64,000 nucleotides of DNA from the NCBI GenBank assembly GCA_032622095.1, contig CP136061.1:135741587-135805586 (forward strand). The letters are read 5' to 3'. Shown here one piece after another: positions 13,150 to 24,197 of this stretch. Every line of letters starts with the position of its first letter. Position 1 is the stretch's first letter. The DNA comes from Siphonodentalium dalli (taxonomy: Eukaryota; Mollusca; Scaphopoda; Gadilida; Siphonodentaliidae). The notes below the pieces were generated by a model, which worked only from the letters and a program-made list of their open reading frames with translations, did not search any database and had not been told where the DNA came from. A program made the position numbers and the translations under genes.

Positions 13150-13290
13150 AATTTTGTGAAAAACCCTGTGCCAATGCATTCTGTTATATATGAGAGTCTC
13201 CCATAGGGAGCCTCGCATATATAAGAGAATACATTGGCCTAACAATATTTACATTGACCTTGTAAGCAAGTGCATTCTCTTATATATGGA
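13150..13290. mobile_element. TTAA-family hairpin cassette, truncated
   Basis: One full hairpin (CCAATGCATTCTGTTATATATG... to CATTGG, 13169-13235), then spacer and the first arm of a second. It ends next to the possible exon at 13301. Confidence 0.7.
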
Positions 13291-13300
13291 TATTTTTCTG

Positions 13301-13372
13301 CGGCGAGCAGTGAAGTAAGACTGAGTATAAGTAGACAGAGATCAGCTGTGGGATTTGGTGCATCGATTGCAG
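13301..13372 (+). CDS. Possible extra or alternative exon, Ser/Arg-rich
   Basis: The open stretch encodes AASSEVRLSISRQRSAVGFG then ASIAG and ends at GCA G|GTGATT in phase 1, exactly the phase needed to join exon c. Its composition resembles exon b. Against it, no acceptor in the right phase to follow exon b is visible: the AGs at 13306-13310 give phase 2 and the AG after GTAGAC gives phase 0. It may be an alternative exon, a remnant, or chance. Confidence 0.25.
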
Positions 13373-13658
13373 GTGATTATCAGAAAATTTATTGTTCGCA
13401 TGAAGCTGTGACCCTGATGAGGCCACTCATGCTGTATCGTACCAACACTTGTGTTAGTCATCTGACTTGGTAAGCGAACGTTTGTATGAAGGCGTTTGGA
13501 TGTGCATGACTTGCTGTTATAGTGAATTGACTATAAAATTGAAGTGAGCATTATTAATTAGATCTGGAATTGTTCAACACCTGATGTAATAATGTGAATG
13601 TCGGGGATAAGCGCTAAACTAAATATTACCCATTATAATTATTCATACATTTTTACAG

Positions 13659-14563
13659 CTACACCTGTACCGATGAACTCACCTGAAGAGGAAGTGAAAC
13701 CAATTATTGCACAGCAAGATAAGGAAACTTATGAGAATACCACAGTTAGTCAAAATGAGGACACTGGGAAGAAATCCCCACAAGAGGACGTCAAGGACAC
13801 TCAAACTCTGAGCCCGACTGAGGAGCAGAAGTTAATGGAACTGGCAGAGCAGTCACTGAGTGAGAGGGAAGACATCATGAACAAAGAGGCTGAGAAGTCA
13901 CAAACTGAGAGGGAGGATATTATGAACAAAGATGCTGAGAAGTCACAAACCAAGATGGAAGATATCATGGATAAAGAGGCTGAGAAAGATAGAAAGATGA
14001 GCGCAGAAGATGAGAAGGTGCCAAAGGAGGAAACTATTGACACTCAACCTTCAGAAGAAATTTCGAAAAATGAACTTGGTGTTCAGGATCGTGTCAGGTC
14101 AAGGTTATCTAGTGTGTCTGCTGTTAGTACTGATGATAAGGTAGATCACTCAATAAAAGTATCTATAGACGTGGTCTCTAAAGACGACACAAAAGGTTTA
14201 GAGAAATATATTGATGATTCGGCAGTCCCAGGGCCAATATCTTCTGAGAACGTTGAGTCAGAAGCCACCGTAACTGCGGCTTCTGAATCATCGAAGAATG
14301 ATGTTGACACAGGTGTTCAGCCGAATGTTTTGATGGAAGATGTTAAAGATGACACAGGCAAATTGAAGTCTGATGTATCTGAAGAAAAGCCCCTCATTGC
14401 GAAACAAAAGGTTGAAAAGAAAGAAGAAACTGCTCCAATGATTTCTTCGGAGAGCACAGAGAGCCTAGTTGTAGACCAAGAGGAGCAAATGTTGCCGGTA
14501 TCACTGCCAAAAGAGTCAAAAGTCAAAGACAAACAACAAAAGAAGAAACAGGATAATAAAAAG
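13659..14563 (+). CDS. Exon c, residues 92-393, long acidic disordered exon
   Basis: This is the largest exon (905 nt), from acceptor TTTTTACAG to donor AAG|GTATAT, phase 1 to phase 0. It opens with ATPVPMNSPEEEV and is dominated by Glu, Asp, Lys, Ser and Thr, with no hydrophobic core, so it is expected to be disordered. At 13859-13993 it holds three direct 15-residue repeats of the type (S/T)EREDIMNKEAEKSQ, each 45 bp. It ends in a Lys/Gln-rich stretch (KDKQQKKKQDNKK). Reading through the donor adds an intron-encoded tail before a stop, so the GT at 14564 is the likely border. The open frame upstream of 13659 (from 13598) is intron sequence in my model. Confidence 0.85.
13859..13993 (+). repeat. 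Three in-frame 45-bp coding repeats
   Basis: Three consecutive 15-codon units are read: SEREDIMNKEAEKSQ, TEREDIMNKDAEKSQ and TKMEDIMDKEAEKDR. The third is the most diverged. The unit length of 45 bp keeps frame, so copy number could vary between individuals without breaking the protein. Confidence 0.9.
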
Positions 14564-14637
14564 GTATATATTAAACAATATTTAAACAAGACGAGTTTAC
14601 CTATCAGATGTGGAAAACCTGTCTTGTTTAATATGGT

Positions 14638-14887
14638 TTAACCCTTTCATGACGGGAGCTGCGCTGATGCTGCATTAAAGATCCTGTGCCAGTGCATTCT
14701 CTTATATATGTGAGTCTCCCACAGGGAGCCTTGCATATATAAGAGAATGCACTGGCTTACAAGGTCAAGGTAAAGATTGTTCGGCCAATGTACTCTCTTA
14801 TATATGTGAGGCTCCTTATATTAGAGAATGCATTATGGCACAAGGTTTTCGCAAAATTTCAGTAACCTCCAGTCATGGAAGGGTTAA
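14638..14887. mobile_element. TTAA-flanked MITE with two hairpin cassettes
   Basis: TTAA lies on both sides (14638-14641, 14884-14887). The ends are CCCTTTCATGACGGGAGC and CATGGAAGGG. Two GCATTCTCTTATATATG hairpins lie inside, the second shortened. It starts 75 nt after exon c's donor. Confidence 0.9.
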
Positions 14888-15119
14888 TATGTGCATTGAT
14901 GGCTTGATCAAGCAGATTATTCTGAACCCAAATTAACCCTTTCTTTACTAAATGGGTTCTCCCATTCAGTTATAAAAGTATATATTGGAGTGGTATATTA
15001 TTCATTTGGAGGGGGCTGGGGTTCAGGATAAATTAGTAGACAGCCCTACGAAAAAGGTAATACAAGTGCTGAAGGATTCATATTTATCCTGCATTGTAAT
15101 ATCACAATAAACACAGGTG

Positions 15120-15779
15120 TGCCTAATTGACTACCTTTAATGAACTGTTAATGAAACAGGTAGTCGCAAAATTATTGGTAGGGCTTTCAGTTATCAAATT
15201 CGAGCTTTGGGTATCTTCATTTTTTGGCCCACCATGCGCCATGCCAACAACATGTACCAAGTTGAACCTACAGGAACATGCTGTCCTCAAAGGGATATGA
15301 AATGTGATACTAGACAATCGTGTTAGTGATGTCCTCTGATTGACATGCGAATGGTGTATGTAAAAAAACACAAGAAAAGTGATGGGAGGGTGGGTTTCAA
15401 ACAAAATCTACTTTCTTCGATTTTCGAATCTTGCTAAAAGGCCTTAGCCCTGTAACAACTTCAACAAAATAGTTCCACACTTCCGACTTGATGAGTATTA
15501 TAAGCATCATGGTTATATATCACCTTGATGCTACAGCAGTTTTGTGGTAGCATTGTGAGTAAGTTCATCAGGTAGTTGTTGCAAGATTAGCTCTCATTAG
15601 TAATTATATCATACTGCCTGCAAATAGTACCTGTGCAATTTATGTATCGATCCACGTATTAGCTGTCTCGCATTGTATCTATATTTAGCTACTAGCACAA
15701 TTGGGCATGTGATTTTGCATTGGTTCTATTCTTAATTTTATAAACAATCTGCTACTCATGTATCCTATAAGTGTCAGAG
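15120..15779. other. Unassigned intron DNA
   Basis: No exon or repeat boundary seen; the 93-codon minus-strand frame here has no recognisable features. Confidence 0.5.
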
Positions 15780-15799
15780 CTTGAGCGACTCTACGGGAT

Positions 15800-16228
15800 C
15801 AAGCCTGCAAATAGCGTGTCTGTCATTTGCAGAATGAGGTCCCCAGAGGGTGAATTTAGTGCGCTATCCCGCAAAGCAGGCTAGCATCACTAAATTCACC
15901 CTCTGGGGACCTCATTCTGCTTAGGCCATCAACTGCTATGGGAGACCTAGGATAAGGATGAAGTTCCCAGTTGAAGTTGGTGATGTTCACCCATTGGGCA
16001 CCTCGATTTTGAATTTTATCTTCTGCAAATTAGGGGATATAGAAACTTCCCAGAAGGGAAAAAATAACTAAAACCAATGTTAATTTGATACAATAGATAC
16101 TTCCCAGAAGATGAGGCCTAAGCAGAATGAAGTATCCAGAGGGTGAATTTGGTGATGCTAGCCCACTGTGCGGGATAGCATCACTAAATTCACCCTCTGG
16201 GGACCTCATTCTGCAAATGACAGACACG
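15800..16228. mobile_element. Family A MITE flanked by an unusually long duplication
   Basis: Both terminal hairpins and the central segment are present, but the right end is cut after CAGACACG. The flanks are identical over 20 bp (CTTGAGCGACTCTACGGGAT at 15780-15799 and 16229-16248), longer than the 8 bp seen at sister copies. Confidence 0.85.
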
Positions 16229-16762
16229 CTTGAGCGACTCTACGGGATAAAGCCATCGTTGTGCGACTCTTGTTTTATTGGTGGGAAATGTTATGATAAT
16301 AAGTTCAACAAAAGACCTATGGTCGTTTGTTGGAATAATTATCTGAACATTTCCAAATTATAAGGGAACTACTCATCAATGAGATTTTAAAAGTATAAAA
16401 GTGTTAATTATTGACACACTAATTATTAATCCCTCATCTACCAGTCTTTGGCTCTTCAAAAAATTCACATTCTGAAAGTAGTGTTTGGAACGCATTAACA
16501 TGTGGCCTACTATGTTTTTGTTATCATTCGTGTTATCAACTATTATAAATTTTCTGCACAACAGTGAGATAATACTCTTCATTTATATTTTGTAAATTGA
16601 GTCTTTAAACTTTATATGACGCCTTATTTATATTTTTTTAATCTAGTTGGCCGCATGGTAAGGGGTGCTTTTATTGTTAATACATGGACTCCATATTAAA
16701 GATCTGGCAACACTGTCAGAATCATTAACCATAAATAACTGAAGACTATGGCTCTTTTGTAG

Positions 16763-16867
16763 CCAATGCAGAAACAAAATCTTGGAAAGACACCACAGAA
16801 GCCAGCTTCCAGAGGTCGCCAGTACTCAAGAGTATTTAACATCACATCAGTTCAGGCAGATGACACG
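16763..16867 (+). CDS. Exon d, residues 394-428
   Basis: The acceptor is GCTCTTTTGTAG (chosen over a second AG nine bases downstream because it has the pyrimidine tract) and the donor is GTGAGTCT, a strong match. The exon has 105 nt, phase 0 to 0. It encodes PMQKQNLGKTPQKPASRGR followed by a short less polar segment with VFNITSVQADDT. No domain is recognised. If the downstream AG is used, the exon simply loses three residues. Confidence 0.75.
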
Positions 16868-17303
16868 GTGAGTCTCTAATCTGTGCAACATTCATTGTTT
16901 AATGTTTACATACCCTGTGTGTGTAACACTAAATCATGTTCGGTGATTGGTCCACTGCCAATTGGGTCATGTATTTCATATCCCAATAAAACACATCATA
17001 ACACAAACTGACGTCACATCTTGTTGACCTAGATGACTAAATGTGGTAGATAGAATAACTGGGCATGATTTTTGATTGCGTGTCCATAGATTGATCAATC
17101 GGTAATTCACAGGTAGAATATTGGGCTAACTTACAGTGCTACATGGTGTATTATCCAAATTGCAGATAGATTTCAGAAAGAAGAAAAACATTTGAGTTTG
17201 TAGAAATTAATAAGGAAACAGCTTTATAAATATAATAATGAATGTAGTTTAGTGTGCTTTATTGAGGGGTATGTTGCTGTGGCCATTGGAGCACATTAAC
17301 AAT

Positions 17304-17739
17304 TTAACCAACAGAACAGCCCTGTGCCAATGCATTCTCTTATATAGGTCGCCTCGCATATATAAGAGAATACATTGGCTTAACACATATTAAAAATGAT
17401 AAAATTGTCAAAGAATGTAGAAAAATATTATAAAAATTGTTTAAAAATGTAAGAAAAAATTATAAAATTGCTAAAGAATGTAAGAAAAAATGCTAAAAAA
17501 AGGATTTTTTAGGCCAATGCATTCTCTTATATATGCGAGGCGACCTATGGTCGACTCGCATATATAAGAGAATGCATTGGCACAGGGCATAACTATAACC
17601 ATCACAATGTGGTCAATGAACCGGTTCCAATGATATCCATATTTGTATGGTGTTTAATGATTCAGACAGACAGAAGATATTTTAGGCTGTTGAAGCTTTA
17701 TTTGGGAGTTTTTGGCCGTTTTGTTGGGTAAAGGGTTAA
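17304..17739. mobile_element. TTAA-flanked MITE with CCAACAG end and two hairpin cassettes
   Basis: The right end is TGTTGGGTAAAGGG+TTAA. The left end is TTAA+CCAACAG with a shortened terminus. Hairpins at about 17327-17374 (centre deleted) and 17513-17583 face each other across an A-rich spacer. Confidence 0.85.
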
Positions 17740-18286
17740 GTGTGACCCGATTGACACAATGTTTCCAACAGCCACAGTGCTATAAACCCTTCAATTAAAC
17801 ACACTCAAACTACATTAATTTCTTAAAGACATATTATGGACTTGTTTGGGCGCGTGAAACTGATAAATTAGTACCCAGGCGCTATGCCAACTGGAGGAAT
17901 GTACTAACATCGCCCAAAATCTCAAAGAAATTGACCATACAACTCCATAGAAAACACCGTCTGAACTACGCTCAATTGTAAATATTTACATCTTGATTCG
18001 GGATGCAACAATCAGCGATAAACTAACGCAAATGATTTTGACATCAATACTCATTGCATTTAATAAATATATAAGACTGGCGGTGTGTGTTGTAAATTTG
18101 GATTAATATTCATAAAAACAACTACTTTGACCAAGATTAATCACCCATCCAGAGTGTTTTTCATTACTTTAATAAACACCCACCCTGTTGAATAAAGTTT
18201 GATGCTGGTGCTCATTGAGAGATCTAGGCAGATAAAATTATATAATTGAAGTTTCCATGTCTTAATGAGTAATATTGTATCCACAC

Positions 18287-19374
18287 TAGTGATGTTCCGA
18301 TAATGAAAAAGCTTATCGGACCGATTTCCGATAACTGCAGGCACAATCGGCCGATTTCCGATTCCGATTCCGATGTTTATATATATTGTGCGTTTGTTCC
18401 TATAATGGACTTATATACACCCAATGCACTCCATATCCCGCATAGTTTCAAAGCCAAATACATCAAAGAAATATATACACACTGTCGTGACAGTATTTCT
18501 GCCGACGTCGGTTGTGTGCTTCCTTTGATGTATACCGGTTGTTGTTTTGACAAAGAGATCAAAGGTGCCGACTCAGAGTAACGTTATGACCATGTGTGGA
18601 ACACTTGCATGCGGAGTAAAAGTCTTGATTGAATACTTGTAAGTTACAACAATGTATGGAATGGCGATGATTATTAACTAAATTTTGATTGATGGATAAT
18701 AATTGCTGTCATATTTGTCTGAGATTTCCCAAGTTTCCATTGGTCACACCTTTTATCTTTTAACAACTCGGAAGCTTTTATAGTTCCGCCTGCTCAATTT
18801 TTGTTTCGCAAGTTCAACGTGGAGCTAAGCGTATTTCATAGCATACGTTGTACAGACGAAAACGCTAATTATGCCCCTACTAACGTTGATCGTTATTGAA
18901 GACAGTTCTGATAACAACTGTATTAATTCATTCAGTGTGTGCTTCAAGTTATTGACATAGCATGTGACGTCACATGACACATGCTCTAGAGGAAGCCTCA
19001 CTGTAATCAGGTCAGCTTTTTAATTAAAGCTTTCTTTGATTCTATTTCGTGTCAACGCGATTGAACCAATAACTTCATATTACACAGGATGTCGGGCATG
19101 TGTATTGCCATTCTTATAATATATCATCATATCAGACTGCTTTGATGATGCCAATGGCTTCTTTTTAGGCTGTTACAACTGCGTTTTACATTCAATACTA
19201 CAGTTGTATTGCGTATGTTTATTAAAGCGTGCACATTGCACTTAGATACTAGAACGTTTTTATTTATTTTGACAATCGGTAAAAGCCGATGTTCAACTGC
19301 GAGGTACGATTAATTTCTGATGGGCTATTATCGGCCGATGGCCGATTCCGATTCCGATTATCGGAACATCACTA
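18287..19374. mobile_element. Non-autonomous hAT element (1.09 kb)
   Basis: Terminal inverted repeats TAGTGATGTTCCGATAAT, 18 bp and perfect, are flanked by a perfect 8-bp duplication ATCCACAC (18279-18286, 19375-19382). Both ends are rich in CCGAT motifs, as subterminal transposase sites often are. No transposase frame remains. Confidence 0.9.
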
Positions 19375-19616
19375 ATCCACACATTTGTATTATAAATCTG
19401 TGGGTTTGGAATTAAGGGCAAATGTGATGGACATAGTCCTGAGTCAGTATATTGCCCATGGTTAGCGTCTTTAGTGAATATGGGACTACAATATATATTT
19501 ACCTGCCTCCTCACTAAAATAATTTGAAATAAATGATAGATAAATATATCTGCCCCTCCTCATCACTTTGAAAACAATATTTCCTGAGAAAAGAACTATT
19601 TTTTTATCTGGCTAAC

Positions 19617-19896
19617 TTAACCTCATCGCTGCTATGACATCCATAACTATTACGAACGTAAAAGTGCATGTCGTGTGCTGTACAGCACACTAGCAGTAGG
19701 CCATTATTCATAACTGGAACTCAGAGATTGGTGCATCGGAATAACTGTATCTCAAAGTTTCAAACAGTGTCGTTTCAACTGAGTCAGTGTTATGGTCTTG
19801 TGATATTCCCGTTATATTTTTCCACTTGGAAAATGGCAATAATATGAATAGCTCAGCACACAATGTCATAAAGTCATTTAGCAGTGAAGGGGTTAA
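19617..19896 (+). mobile_element. TTAA MITE, CCTCTTCGCTGCT family, just before exon e
   Basis: TTAA on both sides (19617-19620, 19893-19896). The ends are CCTCATCGCTGCT and AGCAGTGAAGGGG. The exon e acceptor follows after 28 bp, so the pyrimidine tract is essentially the only sequence between them. Confidence 0.85.
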
Positions 19897-19924
19897 GTAA
19901 ACTCAATTGCTTGGTCTTTTCTAG

Positions 19925-20105
19925 GAACAGCCACCAAAAGAAGAGAAGAAACCAAAGACACCACAACAATATGTGCCTCCACCTCCACCAACTGAGCAGG
20001 TTGAAAATCAAAGGGAGGAGGTCGCAGTGCCAGATCACCTGAAGGAGATCATAGGACGAAATGAGGACGAGTCGAAAGATAAGCTCGAATCTGATATACA
20101 GCTAA
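19925..20105 (+). CDS. Exon e, residues 429-489, proline-rich linker
   Basis: The acceptor TCTTTTCTAG and donor GTGAGTGT bound 181 nt, phase 0 to 1. The peptide has Lys/Pro/Gln-rich EQPPKEEKKPKTPQQ, then YVPPPPPTEQ and a charged helix-prone region (HLKEIIGRNEDESKDKLES). The polyproline run could bind SH3, WW or EVH1 modules, which is inference only. Only 28 bp separate the acceptor from the end of a TTAA-flanked MITE, and inverted repeats lie on both sides of this exon (17975-18125 and 20228-20385). Confidence 0.85.
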
Positions 20106-21474
20106 GTGAGTGTGTTTGTGAGCCTACAGACAAATTGCTAGTTTTTCCTCCAAATAATTTTCAGAAACTAAGTGTCAATTCACACTGGGCGCGAGCGCGC
20201 GATTTTTACAGCCGTTATTTTTTGTAATGTGATCAAAGTAGTTATATTTTACAAATATTATTTCCAAATTGACAACACACACCGTCATTCTTATATATTA
20301 TTGAAATGCAGTGACTTTCGATGGAGAAATCATTTTCGTAAGTTTATCGCCGATATTTGCGTCCCGAATCTAAAAGTTAATATTCACATTTGATAGAGAT
20401 GGGCGGTATTGAAATTTCAATCTCGGTATTTGTATCGGTAAATTTTTGTTGATTTACCTCGGTATCGGTACGGTAATCGGTATTGCTATTAAATTATAAG
20501 ATCAAAGCAGATATTCCCGGTAAATTATTGTAATTCAAGTTTTTAGCTGAACAATGTACATGTATATATGACCACGGTCCACGGATTTACTACATTCATG
20601 ACAATACCTAAATTAGGCAACAAAATGACCTACGCAATTAAGTAGTATTCACACATCTCTTTGATGATTTACACGCATGTCGTCGCACTGATTTGAAAAG
20701 AATAAGAGCATAACTACAATATTTGTTCGTGTCAATTGATTTTCGTAACATTTCCATGAGTGAATAGAATTGTGAGTAGTAATCAGTGATCACAATTCAC
20801 AAATTTATGAACGTTCGCCGATGTCATGAAAATAGGCAAACCAGCCATGACAATTTCCGAACTGCAGATGCCCAAACCCGCGGGTGGTTCATATTCTCCT
20901 CATTCTCCTAATTATAAAGTAACCTGTGGGGTTTTCAATTTGTTGTGCACGGGGACCCCCCATAACATGTGCTTCGATTCCACATGCTTCGATCCAACTT
21001 GGGACACAGATACCGAGTTGCCCACGCATTTTCCATTTGGACGGATACCGAAATTGACACATAACGCTCCAGCTATGAGTAGTCATACCTCATGATGTTA
21101 GTTACATTGTCATTAATATGTCGTAAAGATCAAAGATGCCGTCGGGCAGCTGTGCCCTTGATGTAACAATGTTGCAATTATAGACTAATACATGTAGTAC
21201 CGACTTGTTACACCGAGTTATCATAATTATCCGATTCTCGTTGCTTACGGTTGACCGGTCATACAATTCATACATGTCACGGCCGCGGTGACAAGGTGAC
21301 GCACATATGTTGGCAATTCATGAATAATTTCATTACCTTCGTGTTTAAAAAACTAACAAAGTAATAACCTCTAATAGTTAGTTTGGTTAGCGTTGTGTAT
21401 TTAACACTGAATTTTAGGTTTTTCCACATTTTCACTATTTAGAACAATAATATTGTCACTGTTAGCTCCACATA

Positions 21475-21687
21475 GAGTAATGCCCTAAATAATCGACTAC
21501 TTAACCACAGCAAAATTATGGGTAACTTTTCATGATTTAGTCGGAAATATGGCTTGTTGCCATTCATCGGAAAGCTCTCACTGAGTGCTTTCTGATGAAT
21601 GTCAACAAGCCATATTTCCGACTAAATCCTGAAAAGTTACCCATAATTCTGCTGTTGTTAAGGAGTCGATTATTTAGGGCATTGCTG
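21475..21687. mobile_element. Full palindromic TA-type MITE (family C)
   Basis: TA-flanked, ends GAGTAATGCCC and GGGCATTGCTG, arms meeting around GAAAGCTCTCACTGAGTGC. Confidence 0.9.
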
Positions 21688-22308
21688 TAGTTACGCACCA
21701 GAGCAAATTAACTAAGCTTTCATGAGCTTTGATAAGTTAATTTGATACAAGTTCTCTTGATGTGAAATTAAAGGAAATATACACAAAGAATCTTGTTGAG
21801 TTTAATCAATAAGCCCTCATTTGTCTGTGCAATCATTTTCAAGTTGAAAAACAGATTACCTAGACAATTGAGAGCTCTTCCTCAAATTCACCAAGACATA
21901 TATGTAAGACATGTGTCTCCAGTTAGATGTGTGTTATTTGGAAAGGGTATTTTAGCAGTACTATTCTATATCTCGAAAGAAGATTACTCATGACAAAGAT
22001 TGTAATTTTCTGTATTAAACTCGAAGTTAAGTAGTGGCAAAATCTAGTTGTCTAAATTACACAGACTTGATCTTTCAAGTGAATATTGAATTGATAATTT
22101 CCTTTCTGGAACTAAAAGAAACAAAAGGTAAATGTAATTATTATCTCAATGCTGAGCTTTTAAATTTAAGGCATACCTGACCAAGACTCAAGTGATATAA
22201 TTATATACCATCACATTTCATCCACTTGTGTGTGTTGACTCTTTTTATAAAAAAAATACATGTAAATTGCAAATCAAATTCTTCAGTTTCAGTTTAGAAG
22301 CTTTTGAC

Positions 22309-23818
22309 CGGTCCTACTAAACAACGAACTCAAACGAACATAAACAAACACCGGTCCAAAACGCGGAATAGAAGGGTGAAATTGGGTTTGTGGGTGCATG
22401 GGGGTACATTCTATGTGTATGTGGTGTTATTTCCAACTTTGATGACTTATTATTTTAGTTATTAGCGTTATTTGAATACAAAGCTACTAAACAACGAACA
22501 CAAACGAACATAATATTGGCTGTATAGCAAGCACTATAATGATTTAATCAAGGTGTTAGTTACTCTATGGCTTATACTGTCTCTTTGTCAATTACACAGC
22601 TCTGAGTTGTTTTGACTTTATTTCATTCACTATAAGACTTTGTTTACCCCCCCCCCCCCCCCCTCAGCCTTTATCTGGGCTTGCGACCAGCAGACTTCAT
22701 CGAAGGCACGCGGTTTTAAAAAACAAATTTCAGTTCAGTTTACAATTGAATTAGCTTTAAAATTCCAATATTTTAAGGAAATCTAATGCAATGAAGTGTC
22801 TATTATACTTGCTTGGACCTCTTTATTTGCACTGGGATCATACAAGTTTTCAAAACTAAAGCAAAATTCAACAATTCAGAAATGTTGGACGAATAACAAA
22901 TGTGAAATCATTAACAGTAATAAAGAAAACATTTGGGAAGGCAAAGTAATTAACTCATATGACAGACAATTTATATGAAATAGTGACTGACCAACTGCGT
23001 GATATTCGAGGAGCCCTCCACGGCGGCGGGATTTTACCTTATCTGATATTGCATCTTTTTGAATGTCAGACACGTAATTTGGAAAAAAAATGACAGCAGA
23101 ACGAGACAGACGGTGCGAAGACTTCACAATTTTGTGACATTAACAATTCCAAACTTCAACTGACTGATAGTTAGCAAGCTCTACCGAAAGAGCAGTGTGA
23201 TATATAATTGTATATCTGATCCACCTGTACCAATTTTCCTACATATCTTCTAAGCTGATAAGAAACGCTCTTTATTACTGAATCTCTTCAAAAAATGCCG
23301 TGCAAAATATGTGACCAACGAATGGCCAACCATCTCTCAGATATTCGATTAGAAAATGATTTTTTTGTGTTGCAAAATATTTCATTTTACAAAGGCAATT
23401 GCACAGAATTAAACTCACAATTGCATAACTTTAAATCCACCTGACTTCTACGAAGTTTTCTGGTCCCAAGTCCAGATAAAGACCGAGTGGAGTTAAACAA
23501 AGTCAAAACAACTGAGTAATGTGTAATTAACAAAGAGACAGAGTATAAGCCGTAAAGTAATTGGTAGTTGATTAACGCCTCATAGCGCTATATACGGCCA
23601 AAGTTATGTTCGTTTGTGTTCGTTGTTTAGTACCTTTGTATTAAAATGATGCTAATAACTCAAAAAATAAGTCATCAAAGTTAGAAATAATAGCACACAC
23701 ACATAGAATGGACCCGCACGCATCCCCAAACCCAATTTCACCCTTCTATTCCGCTTTTTGGACCTGTGTTCATTTATGTTTGTTTGTGTTCATTTGTGTT
23801 CGTTGTTTAGTAGGACCC
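22309..23818. mobile_element. hAT-like element with ~400-bp inverted repeats (1.5 kb)
   Basis: 8-bp target duplication CTTTTGAC (22301-22308, 23819-23826). Ends (C/G)GGTCCTACTAAACAACGAAC match over about 400 bp in reverse, with point differences and a poly-C tract in the left arm. The ACTAAACAACGAACACAAACG motif occurs a second time about 170 bp inside each arm. A piece of the TTATTAGT/ACCTAT repeat lies in the middle (about 23205-23290). No coding frame is recognised. Confidence 0.85.
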
Positions 23819-24093
23819 CTTTTGACACATGCTTCGTTACTTCTTCCAAATATACAGATTTCTTCATGGTGTCGACGTCATTCTTGCATGATATTTATGG
23901 GTCACAATTGTCTCTGAACTTGAACATTTAATCACACACAGTAATTTGGATATATTACTTATTTCTCTCACTTTTAATTCTTTTCTTGTAACAGTAACAG
24001 AAACTATATTATTTCTTCATGGAACTAAAAACCTGACTGGTCCCTATTGGTCTTCAAACCCATACCTAATTTGGTTATATTTCAATCTTACAG

Positions 24094-24197
24094 TGAATGA
24101 AGTACTGGAGACCACTCTGGGAGAATCAAGTGTTGTCCCTGGAGGAATGGAAGGTTTGACTGAAGAGGACTTTGAAGAAGCTCAGAAAGCTTTGAAG
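24094..24197 (+). CDS. Exon f, residues 489-523
   Basis: The acceptor TTCAATCTTACAG and donor AAG|GTGATT bound 104 nt, phase 1 to 0. It reads NEVLETTLGESSVVPGGMEG then LTEEDFEEAQKALK. The second half is an amphipathic acidic helix that leads into the coiled-coil part. The longer open frame upstream (from 23946) is intron sequence. Confidence 0.8.

Larger units (their letters stand above)
17975..20385. repeat. Inverted repeat pair flanking exon e
   Basis: 17975-18125 and 20228-20385 are inverted copies of about 150 bp (for example GGCGGTGTGTGTTGTAAATTTG against CAAATTGACAACACACACCG). The span between contains the hAT element, a TTAA MITE and exon e. Confidence 0.75.

Noticed and set aside
13598-13658. 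ATG-led extension upstream of exon c
   Set aside because: A clear TTTTTACAG acceptor at 13658 with the phase required by exon b makes this intron; an alternative promoter start at 13598 cannot be fully excluded.
13801-14589. Minus-strand Ser/Phe-rich frames
   Set aside because: They are shadows of the acidic + strand exon c.
20396-20500. hAT-like left end (AGAGATGGGCGGTATTG with CGGTAT motifs)
   Set aside because: No matching right end or target duplication could be found before 21475, so no element is called.
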